From JANMDU01 sp031375105 (lineage in GTDB: Bacteria; Pseudomonadota; Gammaproteobacteria; Burkholderiales; Burkholderiaceae_C), in the NCBI GenBank assembly GCA_031375105.1, contig JANMHJ010000066.1, forward strand, positions 1 to 64,000: a stretch of 64,000 nucleotides of DNA, given 5' to 3'. The notes beneath the pieces were generated by a model. The model saw nothing but the letters and a program-made list of their open reading frames with translations. It had not been told where the DNA came from and did not search any database. Positions 7,307-16,293 of this stretch are shown here, piece by piece. The position numbers were made by a program, and so were the translations under genes. Numbering within the stretch: position 1 is the first letter of the stretch; every line of letters begins with the position of its first letter.

Positions 7307-7645
7307 ATGTCTAAGCCCATCGCCCGTCCTGTATCGCAATACAGCCGAGATGCTTTGCAGCTTCTCGCCCAGATGATTCGCGCCGGGCGCTTGGCAAAAG
7401 CGATGACGACGACTGATTTGGCTGCGCGAGCTGGCATCTCGCGCGCCTTGCTTCAGCGCATCGAGCGCGGTGATGCGGGTTGTTCGATTGGCGCGGTTTT
7501 TGAGACGGCGGCGCTGTGCGGCGTGGCTTTGTTTGAAGCTGACGCACGTTCGTTGGCTGCGCAAGTGGAGCGTCAACGAGACAAGCTGGCCTTGCTGCCG
7601 CAAGCTGTTCGTCCATCGAAGAAAGCAGCGAAAGATGATTTCTGA
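7307..7645 (+). CDS. hipB: HipB-like antitoxin / transcriptional repressor
   Basis: The product has 112 residues with an Xre-type helix-turn-helix: MTTTDLAARAGISRALLQRIERGD at about 30-53, followed by GCSIGAVFETAALCGV, the usual HipB pattern of five helices. HipB-type proteins bind DNA and their HipA kinase. The gene stop lies 11 bases inside hipA, so the two are co-translated. The upstream perfect inverted repeat is the likely target. The C-terminal tail is Lys-rich (RPSKKAAKDDF). Confidence 0.85.
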   Translation: MSKPIARPVSQYSRDALQLLAQMIRAGRLAKAMTTTDLAARAGISRALLQRIERGDAGCSIGAVFETAALCGVALFEADARSLAAQVERQRDKLALLPQAVRPSKKAAKDDF

Positions 7646-8921
7646 AGCCGCTCCTCAAAGACCGCCGCAAGAAGCCTACGTTTGGATATGGCTTGCCCGC
7701 GCAGAGGAGCCTGTGGTGGCTGGCTTGCTCTCGCGCCAAGGCAGTCAGATCGTCTTCAATTACGGGCGAAGCTATTTGGCAAGGTCTGAGGCGATAGCCA
7801 TTTACGCACCTGAGCTGCCGCTGCAATCGGGCGTGATCCCATTGCAATCGGGTATGAACATGCCCAGCTGCATCCGCGATGCATCACCCGATGCCTGGGG
7901 GCGGCGTGTCATCATCAACCGCAAGCTGGGCTTCAAAGGCGCAGCAGCTGCCAGCTCGGATTTGGATGAATTGACCTATTTGCTCGAATCAGGCTCGGAC
8001 CGCATCGGTGCCCTAGATTTCCAAATCTCGCCCACGCACTACACACCACGCGAAGGTGCGGTGGCTTCGTTGGAAGAGTTGATGAACGCGGCGGAAAAGA
8101 TCGAACTCGGCATGTCGCTTTCTTCTGAACTTGAGCGCGTGCTGCAACACGGCACTTCGCTGGGTGGCGCACGCCCGAAAGTGTTGATAGAAGATGGCGG
8201 TCAAAAATATATCGCTAAGTTTTCTACCAGCAGTGATCTGTACAACATCGTCAAAGCCGAATTCATGGCCATGCGTTTGGCAGCGAAAGTGGGGCTGAAT
8301 GTTGCGCCCGTGCGCCTTGCATCGGCTTTGGGTAAAGATGTGTTGCTGGTGGAACGCTTTGATCGTATCCCTAGCGACACGCATTGGCAGCGCCGCCCGA
8401 TGGTCTCTGCGCTCACGCTGCTCTCGCTTGATGAAATGATGGCGGCTTACGCGAGCTATGAAACGCTGGCAGAAGTCATTCGCCATCGTTTCTCCGATCC
8501 GAAAGCCACGCTGAAAGAACTCTTTGGCCGCATCGTTTTCAACATCCTCTGCGGCAACACCGATGACCATGCCCGCAACCACGCGGCTTTTTGGGATGGC
8601 CAGCAACTGCGTCTTACGCCCGCCTATGACATCTGCCCGCAAGCGCGTGCTGGGCAAGAGGCTTCGCAGGCGATGCTGATTCAAGGCAGAGATCGACGCA
8701 GTCAAATTGCCACTTGCCTCATCGCTGCGCCGACCTTTTTAATGCGTAAAGAAGAAGCCGTGCAACTGGTGATGCATCAAGTGCGGGTGATCCAAAGCGA
8801 GTGGGAAGCCATTTGCAATGAGGCCAGCTTAAGCGAAGTAGATCGGCATTATTTTTGGCAACGGCAGTTTCTCAATCCGTTTGCGTTTTACGATGCGCCT
8901 GAGAGCATCTCACCTGTCTGA
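7635..8921 (+). CDS. hipA: HipA-family serine/threonine kinase toxin
   Basis: The protein has 428 residues from ATG 7635, which overlaps hipB by 11 bases. Landmarks of the HipA kinase fold are present in order: the ATP-binding loop region GTSLGGARPKVLIED, the LLVERFDRI strand, the catalytic GNTDDHARNHAAFW and the metal-binding LTPAYDICP. E. coli HipA phosphorylates GltX and induces persistence; the substrate here is unknown. An earlier in-frame extension to 7470 lies entirely over hipB and is rejected. The catalytic residues look intact, so the module is probably active. Confidence 0.92.
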   Translation: MISEAAPQRPPQEAYVWIWLARAEEPVVAGLLSRQGSQIVFNYGRSYLARSEAIAIYAPELPLQSGVIPLQSGMNMPSCIRDASPDAWGRRVIINRKLGFKGAAAASSDLDELTYLLESGSDRIGALDFQISPTHYTPREGAVASLEELMNAAEKIELGMSLSSELERVLQHGTSLGGARPKVLIEDGGQKYIAKFSTSSDLYNIVKAEFMAMRLAAKVGLNVAPVRLASALGKDVLLVERFDRIPSDTHWQRRPMVSALTLLSLDEMMAAYASYETLAEVIRHRFSDPKATLKELFGRIVFNILCGNTDDHARNHAAFWDGQQLRLTPAYDICPQARAGQEASQAMLIQGRDRRSQIATCLIAAPTFLMRKEEAVQLVMHQVRVIQSEWEAICNEASLSEVDRHYFWQRQFLNPFAFYDAPESISPV

Positions 8922-8932
8922 AAGCCGAATCT

Positions 8933-9565
8933 ATGGCACGCCCCAAATCAGCCGATCACCATTTGAAGCGCGACGAAATTCTGGACGCGGCTGCGAGCTG
9001 CTTTGCACAGTTGAGCTACCCTGCTGCGAGCATGCAGGAAGTGGCGGCTCGACTGGGCACGAGTAAGGCGCGGATTTATCATTATTACGAGAGCAAAGAT
9101 GCACTTTTGTTTGATCTGCTGGATCGCTATACGCAGCGTTTGTTGGCGCTGATTGGCGAATCCGAAGCGTTGGCGCAGCGAAAGAAACTCGATGACAAAG
9201 CCGCTTTGCATGCGCTGATCGAAGCCTTTTTGATCGAATACGAAACCTCGGCGACCACGCATGTGGCCTTGCTGAGCGACACCAAGTTTTTGAGCGACAC
9301 AGCTTTGGACGCGCCTCAAGCCAGCAAGCCTTCACAGCGCGAACTGATCTTGCAGCGCCAGCGCGATATCGTGAGCGCCTTCACGCGCTTTTTGCGCCGT
9401 GCGTATCCAGAGCGGCTCAATGATCAAAATCAGACGGCATTGACCATGATGCTGATGGGCATGATCAACTGGACGTTCACTTGGCTGCGCCCGGGAGGGC
9501 AAATCAGCTACGCGCAGTTTGCGCGGGAAGTTATTGCGACGCTGGAGCGCGGGTTTCAGGCCTGA
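8933..9565 (+). CDS. TetR/AcrR-family transcriptional regulator
   Basis: The product has 210 residues. The N-terminal TetR helix-turn-helix is clear: RDEILDAAASCFAQLSY, then VAARLGTSKARIYHYYESKDALLFDLL (residues about 14-63). The C-terminal ligand-binding part is unassigned. It starts 11 bases after the hipA stop on the same strand and is probably in the hipBA transcript. No operon that it would obviously control lies next to it. Its partner ligand cannot be inferred. Confidence 0.85.
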   Translation: MARPKSADHHLKRDEILDAAASCFAQLSYPAASMQEVAARLGTSKARIYHYYESKDALLFDLLDRYTQRLLALIGESEALAQRKKLDDKAALHALIEAFLIEYETSATTHVALLSDTKFLSDTALDAPQASKPSQRELILQRQRDIVSAFTRFLRRAYPERLNDQNQTALTMMLMGMINWTFTWLRPGGQISYAQFAREVIATLERGFQA

Positions 9566-9748
9566 AGAATCTGCCGCACATGCCGCCGAGATGCTGCGGA
9601 TACACCTGTCAAGCGCAGATTTCTACATTGCATATCGCTTCTAAACAGTTGAAAACAATCAGTTTTTTCTTGAAATACTGATTAAAATTTCATCTCGCAT
9701 GAGTGTCGTAAGCGCTTGATTTCATTGAGTTTTTTTTACATTCGCGGC
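9566..9748. other. Intergenic stretch upstream of the dcw promoter
   Basis: About 180 AT-rich bases between the TetR gene and the mraZ promoter. No open frame of note and no clear terminator was found. A stretch around 9625-9680 faintly resembles the palindromic repeat but is too divergent to call. Confidence 0.4.
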
Positions 9749-9777
9749 TTGGGAATTTTGGTGAATGCTGATACAGT
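9749..9777 (+). promoter_or_regulatory. Candidate main promoter of the dcw cluster (Pmra)
   Basis: TTGGGA (9749-9754), 17 bases, TACAGT (9772-9777). The start would be near 9784, so the MraZ repeats overlap the -10 and the first transcribed bases. Confidence 0.5.
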
Positions 9778-9805
9778 GTTGAAAAGTGCATAAAAGTGGT
9801 AAATA
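9776..9805 (+). promoter_or_regulatory. MraZ operator: three 10-base phased repeats
   Basis: GTGTTGAAAA, GTGCATAAAA and GTGGTAAATA follow each other with an exact 10-base period at 9776, 9786 and 9796. Characterised MraZ proteins bind direct repeats with a GTG/TGGG core at 10-base spacing upstream of mraZ, so this is the expected autoregulatory site. Confidence 0.75.
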
Positions 9806-9806
9806 A

Positions 9807-9829
9807 GCGATTTGCATAGGGCAAATCGC
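9807..9829 (+). promoter_or_regulatory. Perfect 9-base hairpin in the mraZ leader
   Basis: GCGATTTGC (9807-9815) and GCAAATCGC (9821-9829) are exact reverse complements with a 5-base loop, directly after the MraZ repeats and 38 bases before the mraZ ATG. It has no following T run, so it is not a simple terminator. It could be a second operator or an mRNA-stabilising stem. Confidence 0.55.
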
Positions 9830-9867
9830 CGATTCATCACCGTTTTTCACATCAACTTCGTCTGCCC

Positions 9868-10308
9868 ATGTTCACCGGTGCTTCTTCTCTGAGTTTGGAT
9901 GCCAAAGGGCGCATGGCTGTGCCCACGCGGCATCGCGAAGCCCTGCAAGCGGCCTGCGCAGGCCAGCTGGTGATCACGCGCAATCACGAAGGGGGCTTGA
10001 TGATGTTTCCCCAGGGCGCGTGGGAGCAATTCAACGCGAAATTGCTGCGCGTGCCAATGAATCAGCAATGGATGAAGCGCCTGTATATCGGCCATGCGCA
10101 GCCCGTGGAGATGGATGGCACGGGCCGTGTGTTGATTGCGCCAGAGTTGCGCGAAGCGGCAGACATTGGCAGCGAAGTGCGCCTCTTGGGCATGGTAGAT
10201 TTCTTCGAGCTGTGGGAACCGTCTCGGCATAGCGCGAAAGAGGCGCTGGATCTGGCGCGTGCTGGCTCCAGCCAAGGTGCCGAAGCCTTTAAAGACTTTG
10301 TATTTTGA
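9868..10308 (+). CDS. mraZ: Transcriptional regulator MraZ
   Basis: MraZ is the first gene of the dcw cluster and represses its own promoter through two SpoVT/AbrB domains. The 146-residue protein starts MFTGASSLSLDAKGRMAVPTRHREAL and has the second repeat EMDGTGRVLIAPELREAA near residue 80, both typical. Its three phased operator repeats lie 60-90 bases upstream. The stop overlaps the TTG start proposed for rsmH. Confidence 0.95.
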   Translation: MFTGASSLSLDAKGRMAVPTRHREALQAACAGQLVITRNHEGGLMMFPQGAWEQFNAKLLRVPMNQQWMKRLYIGHAQPVEMDGTGRVLIAPELREAADIGSEVRLLGMVDFFELWEPSRHSAKEALDLARAGSSQGAEAFKDFVF

Positions 10309-11261
10309 CGGGGCAGCAGGTGGACACATGGCAACACACCACCGTCCTGCTCCGAGAAGCTGTCGATTCCCTCCTCAGCACAGCAGACGGTCACTACATC
10401 GATGCCACTTTCGGGCGCGGTGGCCACACGCGCTTGCTCCTCTCGAAACTCAATGCGCAAGGCAGAGTCACGGCATTCGACAAAGACCCGCAGGCGATTG
10501 CCGCAGCGCTGGACATCCAAGGTGCAGACGCTCGCTTGACGGTTCGCCACGAGAGCTTTGTCGGTTTGGCAGATTTACCCAGTGGCAGTGCACAAGGCAT
10601 CTTGATGGACTTGGGCATCAGCAGTCCTCAGATCGACGATGCTTCAAGGGGCTTTTCCTTCATGCGCGACGGCCCGCTCGATATGCGCATGGACAGCACC
10701 CGTGGCCAGACGGTGGCTCAGTGGCTAGAAATCGCCTCGGAAAAAGAAATCGAAGAAGTGATCAAAGGCTATGGTGAAGAACGCTTTGCTCGCCAAATTG
10801 CCAAGGCTGTTGTGGCACAGGTCGCGGCGGGTCAAGCGCCGCAGCGCACCTTGCAACTGGCCGAGCTCATCGCCGGTGTGGTGCGCACGCGCGAAGGTGG
10901 CCAACATCCAGCCACGCGCAGTTTCCAAGCGCTGCGCATTTTCATCAACCGTGAGTTGGATGATTTGCAAACCGCGCTCAACGAGTGCCTGCGCGTTCTC
11001 GCGCCCGGAGGGCGGCTCGTGGTGATTTCTTTTCACAGTTTAGAAGATCGCATCGTCAAGCAATTCATTGCGCTGCACTCACGTGAAGTGGTCGACAGAA
11101 ATGATCCCACTTGGATGCTAGCCCATAAGAACACTGCGCTAAACGCTATGAAATTAATAGCTATTGAGCGCACCAAACCTTCTGAAGAAGAGGTGTCGGC
11201 GAACCCGCGTTCGCGTAGCGCCGTGATGCGCGTGGCGCAGCGCACGGAAGGCACGCTGTGA
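10305..11261 (+). CDS. rsmH: 16S rRNA m4C1402 methyltransferase RsmH
   Basis: RsmH methylates N4 of C1402 in 16S rRNA. The protein has up to 318 residues. HTTVLLREAVDSL is the usual N-terminus, followed by the SAM-site segment IDATFGRGGHTRLLL, MDLGISSPQIDDASRGFSFM, and VISFHSLEDRIVKQF towards the C-terminus. The start is uncertain: TTG 10305 overlaps the mraZ stop, GTG 10320 has a GGGG stretch before it. A copy of the palindromic repeat (11119-11161) codes for residues about 272-286, ending in MKLIA, shortly before the conserved KPSEEEVSANPRSRSAVMRVAQRT tail. Confidence 0.95.
   Translation: MTGQQVDTWQHTTVLLREAVDSLLSTADGHYIDATFGRGGHTRLLLSKLNAQGRVTAFDKDPQAIAAALDIQGADARLTVRHESFVGLADLPSGSAQGILMDLGISSPQIDDASRGFSFMRDGPLDMRMDSTRGQTVAQWLEIASEKEIEEVIKGYGEERFARQIAKAVVAQVAAGQAPQRTLQLAELIAGVVRTREGGQHPATRSFQALRIFINRELDDLQTALNECLRVLAPGGRLVVISFHSLEDRIVKQFIALHSREVVDRNDPTWMLAHKNTALNAMKLIAIERTKPSEEEVSANPRSRSAVMRVAQRTEGTL
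11119..11161 (-). repeat. Palindromic repeat, copy R2, inside rsmH
   Basis: Read on the minus strand it starts with the head GCTATTAATTTCATAGC, followed by the GCGCAGTGTT core and TTATGGGC; the distal third is missing. It is translated in the antisense direction as NTALNAMKLIA. Confidence 0.65.
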
Positions 11262-11551
11262 TTCGGCTCAATCTCGTCTTGCTTGCGGCTGTGGTGGCGA
11301 GTGCGATGTATCTCGTGCAGTTGCAATACCAATCGCGCCGCTTGTTTGTGGAAGTGGAAAAGGCGCAAAACCTGTCTCGCAAGCTAGAAATTGAACGTGA
11401 GCGTTTGGAAGTGGACAAACGCTCCCAGGCTACGCCGCTGCGCATTGAGAAAATCGCCAAAGACCAATTGCAAATGCGCACCGCCACTCCCGCTGTGACG
11501 CAGTATGTGAAGCTGCCTAAAGAAGATGTGACGACAGGAGCCAAGCCATGA
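11258..11551 (+). CDS. ftsL: Cell division protein FtsL
   Basis: FtsL is a bitopic inner membrane protein of the FtsQLB complex. The 97-residue product has a transmembrane segment at about 3-20 (LNLVLLAAVVASAMYLVQLQ) and then a periplasmic coiled coil (EVEKAQNLSRKLEIERERLEV), the standard architecture. The start is GTG, overlapping the rsmH stop. The stop overlaps ftsI by 4 bases. Confidence 0.92.
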   Translation: MIRLNLVLLAAVVASAMYLVQLQYQSRRLFVEVEKAQNLSRKLEIERERLEVDKRSQATPLRIEKIAKDQLQMRTATPAVTQYVKLPKEDVTTGAKP

Positions 11552-13308
11552 GCTGGCGCGCCGATCTTTTGAACACCAAAAGCGTAGCCTATTCAGGCAG
11601 CGCCAGTCCTTTACTGGCGAGTAAAACACCAGTCTGGCGCAGCAAACTGATTGTTGCAGTCATTGCCTTGGCTTTTGTGGGGCTGGCAGGCCGCGCGGCT
11701 TATGTGCAAGTGATCAACAATGATTTTTACATTCGACAAGGCGAGGTGCGTTTCTCGCGCACGCTGGAGCTGCCTGCGAATCGCGGGCGCATTCTGGATC
11801 GCAATGGTTTGATTTTGGCTTCCAGCGTGCCTTCACCCAGCGTGTGGGCGATTCCAGAAGACGTGGAGCAAGACAAAGTCAAGATTGCGCAATTGGCGAA
11901 GTTGCTGGAGATGCCGCAGCCCGAGCTCAAAGCCAAGTTGGAAGAGGACAAGAGCTTTGTCTGGCTCAAGCGCCAGATTGATGAGACGGTGGCACAGCAG
12001 ATTGCCGCCTTGGGTATCAAAGGTATTTACACCCGCAAGGAATACCGCCGCCAGTATCCAGAGGGCGAAGCGGCTGCGCATGTGGTGGGCTTCACGAATA
12101 CCGATGACAAAGGCCAAGAAGGCGTGGAGCTGGCCTTTAACAACGATTTGGCCGGCAAAGGCGGCACACGCCGCGTGATCAAAGATCGCTTGGGTCGTGT
12201 GGTGGAAGATATTGGCGAGACTGTCTCGCCCACCGATGGCAAAGACATTCAGCTCTCGGTTGATAGCAAGGTGCAATTTTTTGCCTATCAAAAACTGCGC
12301 GATGCTGTGACGCAGCACAAAGCCAAGGCGGGCAGCGTGGTGGTGCTGGATGTGCAAACGGGCGAGGTGCTCGCGCTGGCAAATTACCCTAGCTATGTGC
12401 CCGGCAAACGCAGTAATCTCACACCCGCACAAATGCGCAATCGCGCAGTCACCGACACCTTTGAGCCTGGCTCCACCATGAAGCCCTTCATTGCAGCGAT
12501 GGCGCTAGAGAAAAGATGGGTCACACCCGAAACCCGGATCGAAACTGCGCCTGGCCGAATCACCATTGCGGGGGCCACGATTACCGATGCGCATCCGCAT
12601 GGCGTGCTCACAGTCAATGAAATCATTCAGAAGTCGAGCAACGTGGGCACGGTAAAGCTGGCGATGAAGGCTGAGCCTAAGGAGATGTGGGAGTTTTATT
12701 CAGCAGCAGGCTTTGGCCAAAAGCCGCAGTTGCCCTTTCCGGGTGTGGTGAGCGGCAAGCTGCGTGCTTACAAAACTTGGCGGCCAATTGAGCAGGCCAC
12801 GATGAGCTATGGCTATGGTTTGTCGGCTTCGTTGTTTCAATTGGCGCGTTCGTACAGTGTGTTTGCGCGCGATGGTGAGCTGATTCCCGTCACTTTGACC
12901 AAGGCCGATCACCAGATCAACGGCGTGCGAATCATGAGCACCGCCAATGCGCAAGCGGTGCGAAAAATGCTGCAAATGGCCACCGCGCAAGGCGGCACCG
13001 CGCCTCAAGCGCAGACGATTGGATATTCCGTGGGCGGCAAGACCGGTACGGCGCGTAAGCAAGAAGGCAAGGGCTACGCTGATAAAAAATACCGCGCTTG
13101 GTTTGTGGGCCTTGCGCCGATTGACAATCCGCGTGTGGTAGTGGCGGTGATGATTGATGAGCCGAGCAATGGCAAGTTTTATGGCGGCGATGTGGCAGCA
13201 CCGGTGTTTTCTGAAACCGTGGCCCAGACACTTCGCATGCTGGGCGTGCAGCCAGACATGGCCATCAAGCCGCAGATCGTGATTCAGGCGGAAGAGGAGT
13301 CGTTCTGA
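11548..13308 (+). CDS. ftsI: Septal peptidoglycan transpeptidase FtsI (PBP3)
   Basis: FtsI cross-links septal peptidoglycan together with FtsW. The 586-residue protein has one transmembrane helix at about 34-52, the class B dimerisation domain with RGRILDRNG, and the penicillin-binding motifs STMK at 309-312, SSN at 363-365 and KTG at 498-500. All catalytic residues are intact. The ftsI stop overlaps the murE ATG by one base (TGATG). Confidence 0.97.
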   Translation: MSWRADLLNTKSVAYSGSASPLLASKTPVWRSKLIVAVIALAFVGLAGRAAYVQVINNDFYIRQGEVRFSRTLELPANRGRILDRNGLILASSVPSPSVWAIPEDVEQDKVKIAQLAKLLEMPQPELKAKLEEDKSFVWLKRQIDETVAQQIAALGIKGIYTRKEYRRQYPEGEAAAHVVGFTNTDDKGQEGVELAFNNDLAGKGGTRRVIKDRLGRVVEDIGETVSPTDGKDIQLSVDSKVQFFAYQKLRDAVTQHKAKAGSVVVLDVQTGEVLALANYPSYVPGKRSNLTPAQMRNRAVTDTFEPGSTMKPFIAAMALEKRWVTPETRIETAPGRITIAGATITDAHPHGVLTVNEIIQKSSNVGTVKLAMKAEPKEMWEFYSAAGFGQKPQLPFPGVVSGKLRAYKTWRPIEQATMSYGYGLSASLFQLARSYSVFARDGELIPVTLTKADHQINGVRIMSTANAQAVRKMLQMATAQGGTAPQAQTIGYSVGGKTGTARKQEGKGYADKKYRAWFVGLAPIDNPRVVVAVMIDEPSNGKFYGGDVAAPVFSETVAQTLRMLGVQPDMAIKPQIVIQAEEESF

Positions 13309-14840
13309 TGCTGCGCCTCAATTCTGTGGAACACGCCGCGCAATGGCTGCAAGAACGCGTGGGCCGTGGTGCGCTACGCACCGACAACCGCCGCCTGCAA
13401 GCGGGCGATGCTTTCATCGCTTGGCCGGGTGCAGCCAACGATGGGCGCAAGTATGCGGCGGCTGCATTGCAAGCCGGTGCATCGGCTTGTTTGGTTGAGG
13501 CAGAAGGCGTAGCCACATACGGTTTTGATGATGCGCGGATCGCACAGTTAGAAGGGCTCAAAGCGGCCAGCGGTCCAATAGCTGCAGCCTACTATGAGCA
13601 ACCCAGCCAAGCGCTGGATGTGATCGCTATGACGGGGACGAATGGTAAAACATCGACCGCTTGGTGGATAGCACAATCACTTAATTTGCTACGAAAAAGT
13701 GAGCATACTACGCAGTATTCATGTGGGCTAATAGGTACATTTGGCTTAGGAACGCCGGGCCAGATGGTCTCTACGGGGCTGACAACACCCGATCCGGTGA
13801 TGCTGCAAGCTGAACTGGCACGTCTGCGAGACGCTGGCGCGACGGCATGCGCCATGGAGGCTTCGAGCATCGGATTGGCGGAGCATCGCATGGCAGGCAC
13901 GCAAGTTCGTGTGGCTGTGTTTACCAATTTCACGCAAGACCATTTGGATTACCACGGCACCATGCAAGCCTATTGGCTGGCCAAGCGCAGCCTGTTTGAT
14001 ATACCAGGATTGAAAGCTGCTGTGATCAACTTAGATGATGCTAAGAGCGATGAGCTCGTGGCATATGCTCGCGAGCGCGGTTTGCAGATCATCGGCACAT
14101 CGCAGCTGCGCACGGATGCGACGCTCTGGGGCAGTGCGCCCGAGCATCAAGCCAGTGGTATGGCGTTTGCGGTGAATGAAGGCGAGCAAAGCGAGCGCGT
14201 GAGTTGCCCGGTGGTGGGCGATTACAACGCGGCCAATATGCTGGGCGTGATCGGCGCTTTGCGTGCTTTGGGTGTGAGCTTGAAGGCGGCTTGTGAGGCC
14301 GTGGCGCGATGCACCGCTGTGCCGGGGCGCATGGAGTTGGTGAGTGAGCCCGGGCAGCCGTTGATGGTGGTGGATTATGCGCATACGCCAGATGCCTTAG
14401 CGAAAGCTTTGGACGCGTTGCGCGCGACAGCACGAGCACGCGGCGGCAAGCTGTGGTGTGTGTTTGGCTGTGGCGGCAATCGCGATGCATCCAAGCGCCC
14501 ATTCATGGCGCAGGCTGCTGAGCATGGCGCAGATGAGATCGTGGTGACCAGTGACAACCCGCGTGATGAATCCCCAGAAGATATTGCAAGCCAAGTGATG
14601 GCAGGCTTCACGCGCTCGCGTAGCGCAAATCACAAGCTGCATCTGGTGCTGGACCGCAAAGCTGCGTTGCGTCTGGCGGCAGAGCAGGCGCAAGCGGAAG
14701 ATGTGATTCTCGTCGCTGGCAAAGGTCACGAGGATTACCAAGAAATCGCAGGCATCAAGCACCCGTTTTCAGACCGCGAACAAGCCATGAGCGCACTGAT
14801 GCAGCGCATGAAATCAAACCAACAGGGGGTCACGCAATGA
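13308..14840 (+). CDS. murE: UDP-MurNAc-tripeptide synthetase MurE
   Basis: MurE adds meso-diaminopimelate to UDP-MurNAc-L-Ala-D-Glu. The 510-residue protein has the Mur ligase ATP motif GTNGKTS at 110-116 and the DNPR motif at about 416-419 that marks meso-DAP rather than lysine specificity. A palindromic repeat copy codes for residues about 127-146 (LLRKSEHTTQYSCG), directly after the P-loop helix, in a part of the protein that varies between relatives. It overlaps murF by 4 bases. Confidence 0.96.
   Translation: MLRLNSVEHAAQWLQERVGRGALRTDNRRLQAGDAFIAWPGAANDGRKYAAAALQAGASACLVEAEGVATYGFDDARIAQLEGLKAASGPIAAAYYEQPSQALDVIAMTGTNGKTSTAWWIAQSLNLLRKSEHTTQYSCGLIGTFGLGTPGQMVSTGLTTPDPVMLQAELARLRDAGATACAMEASSIGLAEHRMAGTQVRVAVFTNFTQDHLDYHGTMQAYWLAKRSLFDIPGLKAAVINLDDAKSDELVAYARERGLQIIGTSQLRTDATLWGSAPEHQASGMAFAVNEGEQSERVSCPVVGDYNAANMLGVIGALRALGVSLKAACEAVARCTAVPGRMELVSEPGQPLMVVDYAHTPDALAKALDALRATARARGGKLWCVFGCGGNRDASKRPFMAQAAEHGADEIVVTSDNPRDESPEDIASQVMAGFTRSRSANHKLHLVLDRKAALRLAAEQAQAEDVILVAGKGHEDYQEIAGIKHPFSDREQAMSALMQRMKSNQQGVTQ
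13688..13744 (+). repeat. Palindromic repeat, copy R3, inside murE
   Basis: Head GCTACGAAAAAGTGAGC, then ATACTACGCAGTATTCATGT and the GGGCTAATAGG hairpin-like part. More divergent than other copies, but head, core and second hairpin are in order with correct spacing. Translated in sense as LLRKSEHTTQYSCGLIG. Confidence 0.55.
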
Positions 14841-16273
14841 ATGCTCCGATGATGAGCCTAAAGAAGGCCGCTGATTTACTGGCCAGTCGCCAGATCGCAT
14901 GCCAATTGGTGGGCGACGACTCAACCCTGATCCAGCGTGTGCATACGGATACACGAACGCTTGCCAGTGGCGACTTGTTTGTCGCGCTTAAGGGTGAGCA
15001 GTTTGATGCGCACGATTTTTTGGTGCAAGCCATGCAAGCGGGCGCGGTTGCAGCGCTGGCCGAGCGTGGTTTGGAAGAGGCGGGCATACCGGGCTTGATC
15101 GTCGCCGATGCCAAGCGAGCGCTCGGCGAGTTAGCTGCCGCTTGGCGTGCGCAGTTTGATTTGCCTTTGATTGCAGTGACGGGCAGCAACGGCAAAACCA
15201 CGGTCACGCAAATGATCGCCAGTATTCTGAAGGCACTGGCGCAAGAGCATGCCTTGGCCACACAAGGCAATTTAAACAACGATATCGGTGTGCCACTCAC
15301 CCTGCTACGCTTGCGCGCGCACCACCAAATTGCAGTTGTTGAACTGGGTATGAACCATGCGGGTGAGATTGCTTATCTCTCGCAATTGACGCAGCCCACG
15401 GTCGCAGTTGTGAACAACGCACAACGCGAACACCAAGAATTCATGCACACGGTGGAGGCTGTGGCTAAAGAGAACGGTAGCGTGATCAGTGCCTTGAGTC
15501 AAAGCGGTGTGGCGGTCTTTCCGTCTGACGATGCCTACACCGCGCTTTGGCGCGGCTTGGCAGGCGTGCGTGAGCAGATTTGCTTTTCATCAGGTGTGAT
15601 TCCTGCGGATGTGACGGGGCAAGCCGAGTGGATGCAAGCGTACTGGAGTGTGCGCTTGGCCACGCCGCTGGGCTCGGCCAGTTGCCATCTGCGTATTGCA
15701 GGGCGGCATAACGTGAAGAATGCACTCGCAGCCACGGCAGCAGCGCTTGGGGCGGGTGTGCCGCTGGCGGCAATTGTTCAAGGTCTGGAGGATTTTGAAG
15801 CGGTCAAAGGCCGATCGCGCGCCGCGCAAATCATGCTCAAGAGCAGGACGCTCAATCTGATTGACGACACTTACAACGCCAATCCCGATTCGGTTCGCGC
15901 AGCGATTGAAATTTTGTCGGAATTGCCTGCTCCGCATCTGCTGGTGCTCGGTGATATGGGTGAAGTGGGCGATCAAGGGCCGGAGTTTCATGCTGAGATT
16001 GGTGAATACGCAGCAGAGCGCGGCATTGAAACTTTGCTTTGCATGGGTGAGCTGATGCGATATGGCGCAGCGGTGTTTCCAGGCGCACGGCATTTTGGCG
16101 GTATGGAATCTCTGAGCAATGCGGTACTGGCGGATTTGCCGCACTACCGCAGCGTGCTCGTTAAAGGCTCGCGCTTTATGAAGATGGAGCGCGTGGTGCA
16201 GGCGATTGAGGCGGCGGCATCCATGCCCGAACGCAACACAATCAACGATAAGGAGGCGGCACATGCTGCTTAA
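14837..16273 (+). CDS. murF: UDP-MurNAc-pentapeptide synthetase MurF
   Basis: MurF adds D-Ala-D-Ala to the UDP-MurNAc-tripeptide. The 478-residue protein has the ATP motif GSNGKTT at 116-122, the central-domain VVELGMNHAGEIAYL and the ligase motif DDTYNANPDSVRAAIE. It follows murE with a 4-base overlap and precedes mraY by 20 bases. Confidence 0.96.
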   Translation: MNAPMMSLKKAADLLASRQIACQLVGDDSTLIQRVHTDTRTLASGDLFVALKGEQFDAHDFLVQAMQAGAVAALAERGLEEAGIPGLIVADAKRALGELAAAWRAQFDLPLIAVTGSNGKTTVTQMIASILKALAQEHALATQGNLNNDIGVPLTLLRLRAHHQIAVVELGMNHAGEIAYLSQLTQPTVAVVNNAQREHQEFMHTVEAVAKENGSVISALSQSGVAVFPSDDAYTALWRGLAGVREQICFSSGVIPADVTGQAEWMQAYWSVRLATPLGSASCHLRIAGRHNVKNALAATAAALGAGVPLAAIVQGLEDFEAVKGRSRAAQIMLKSRTLNLIDDTYNANPDSVRAAIEILSELPAPHLLVLGDMGEVGDQGPEFHAEIGEYAAERGIETLLCMGELMRYGAAVFPGARHFGGMESLSNAVLADLPHYRSVLVKGSRFMKMERVVQAIEAAASMPERNTINDKEAAHAA

Positions 16274-16293
16274 GTACAACAAGGAGACGGCCT

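Noticed and set aside
9625..9690. Possible palindromic repeat upstream of mraZ
   Set aside because: AT-rich with GCATA and TCTAAACAG, but no head palindrome and no second hairpin could be aligned.
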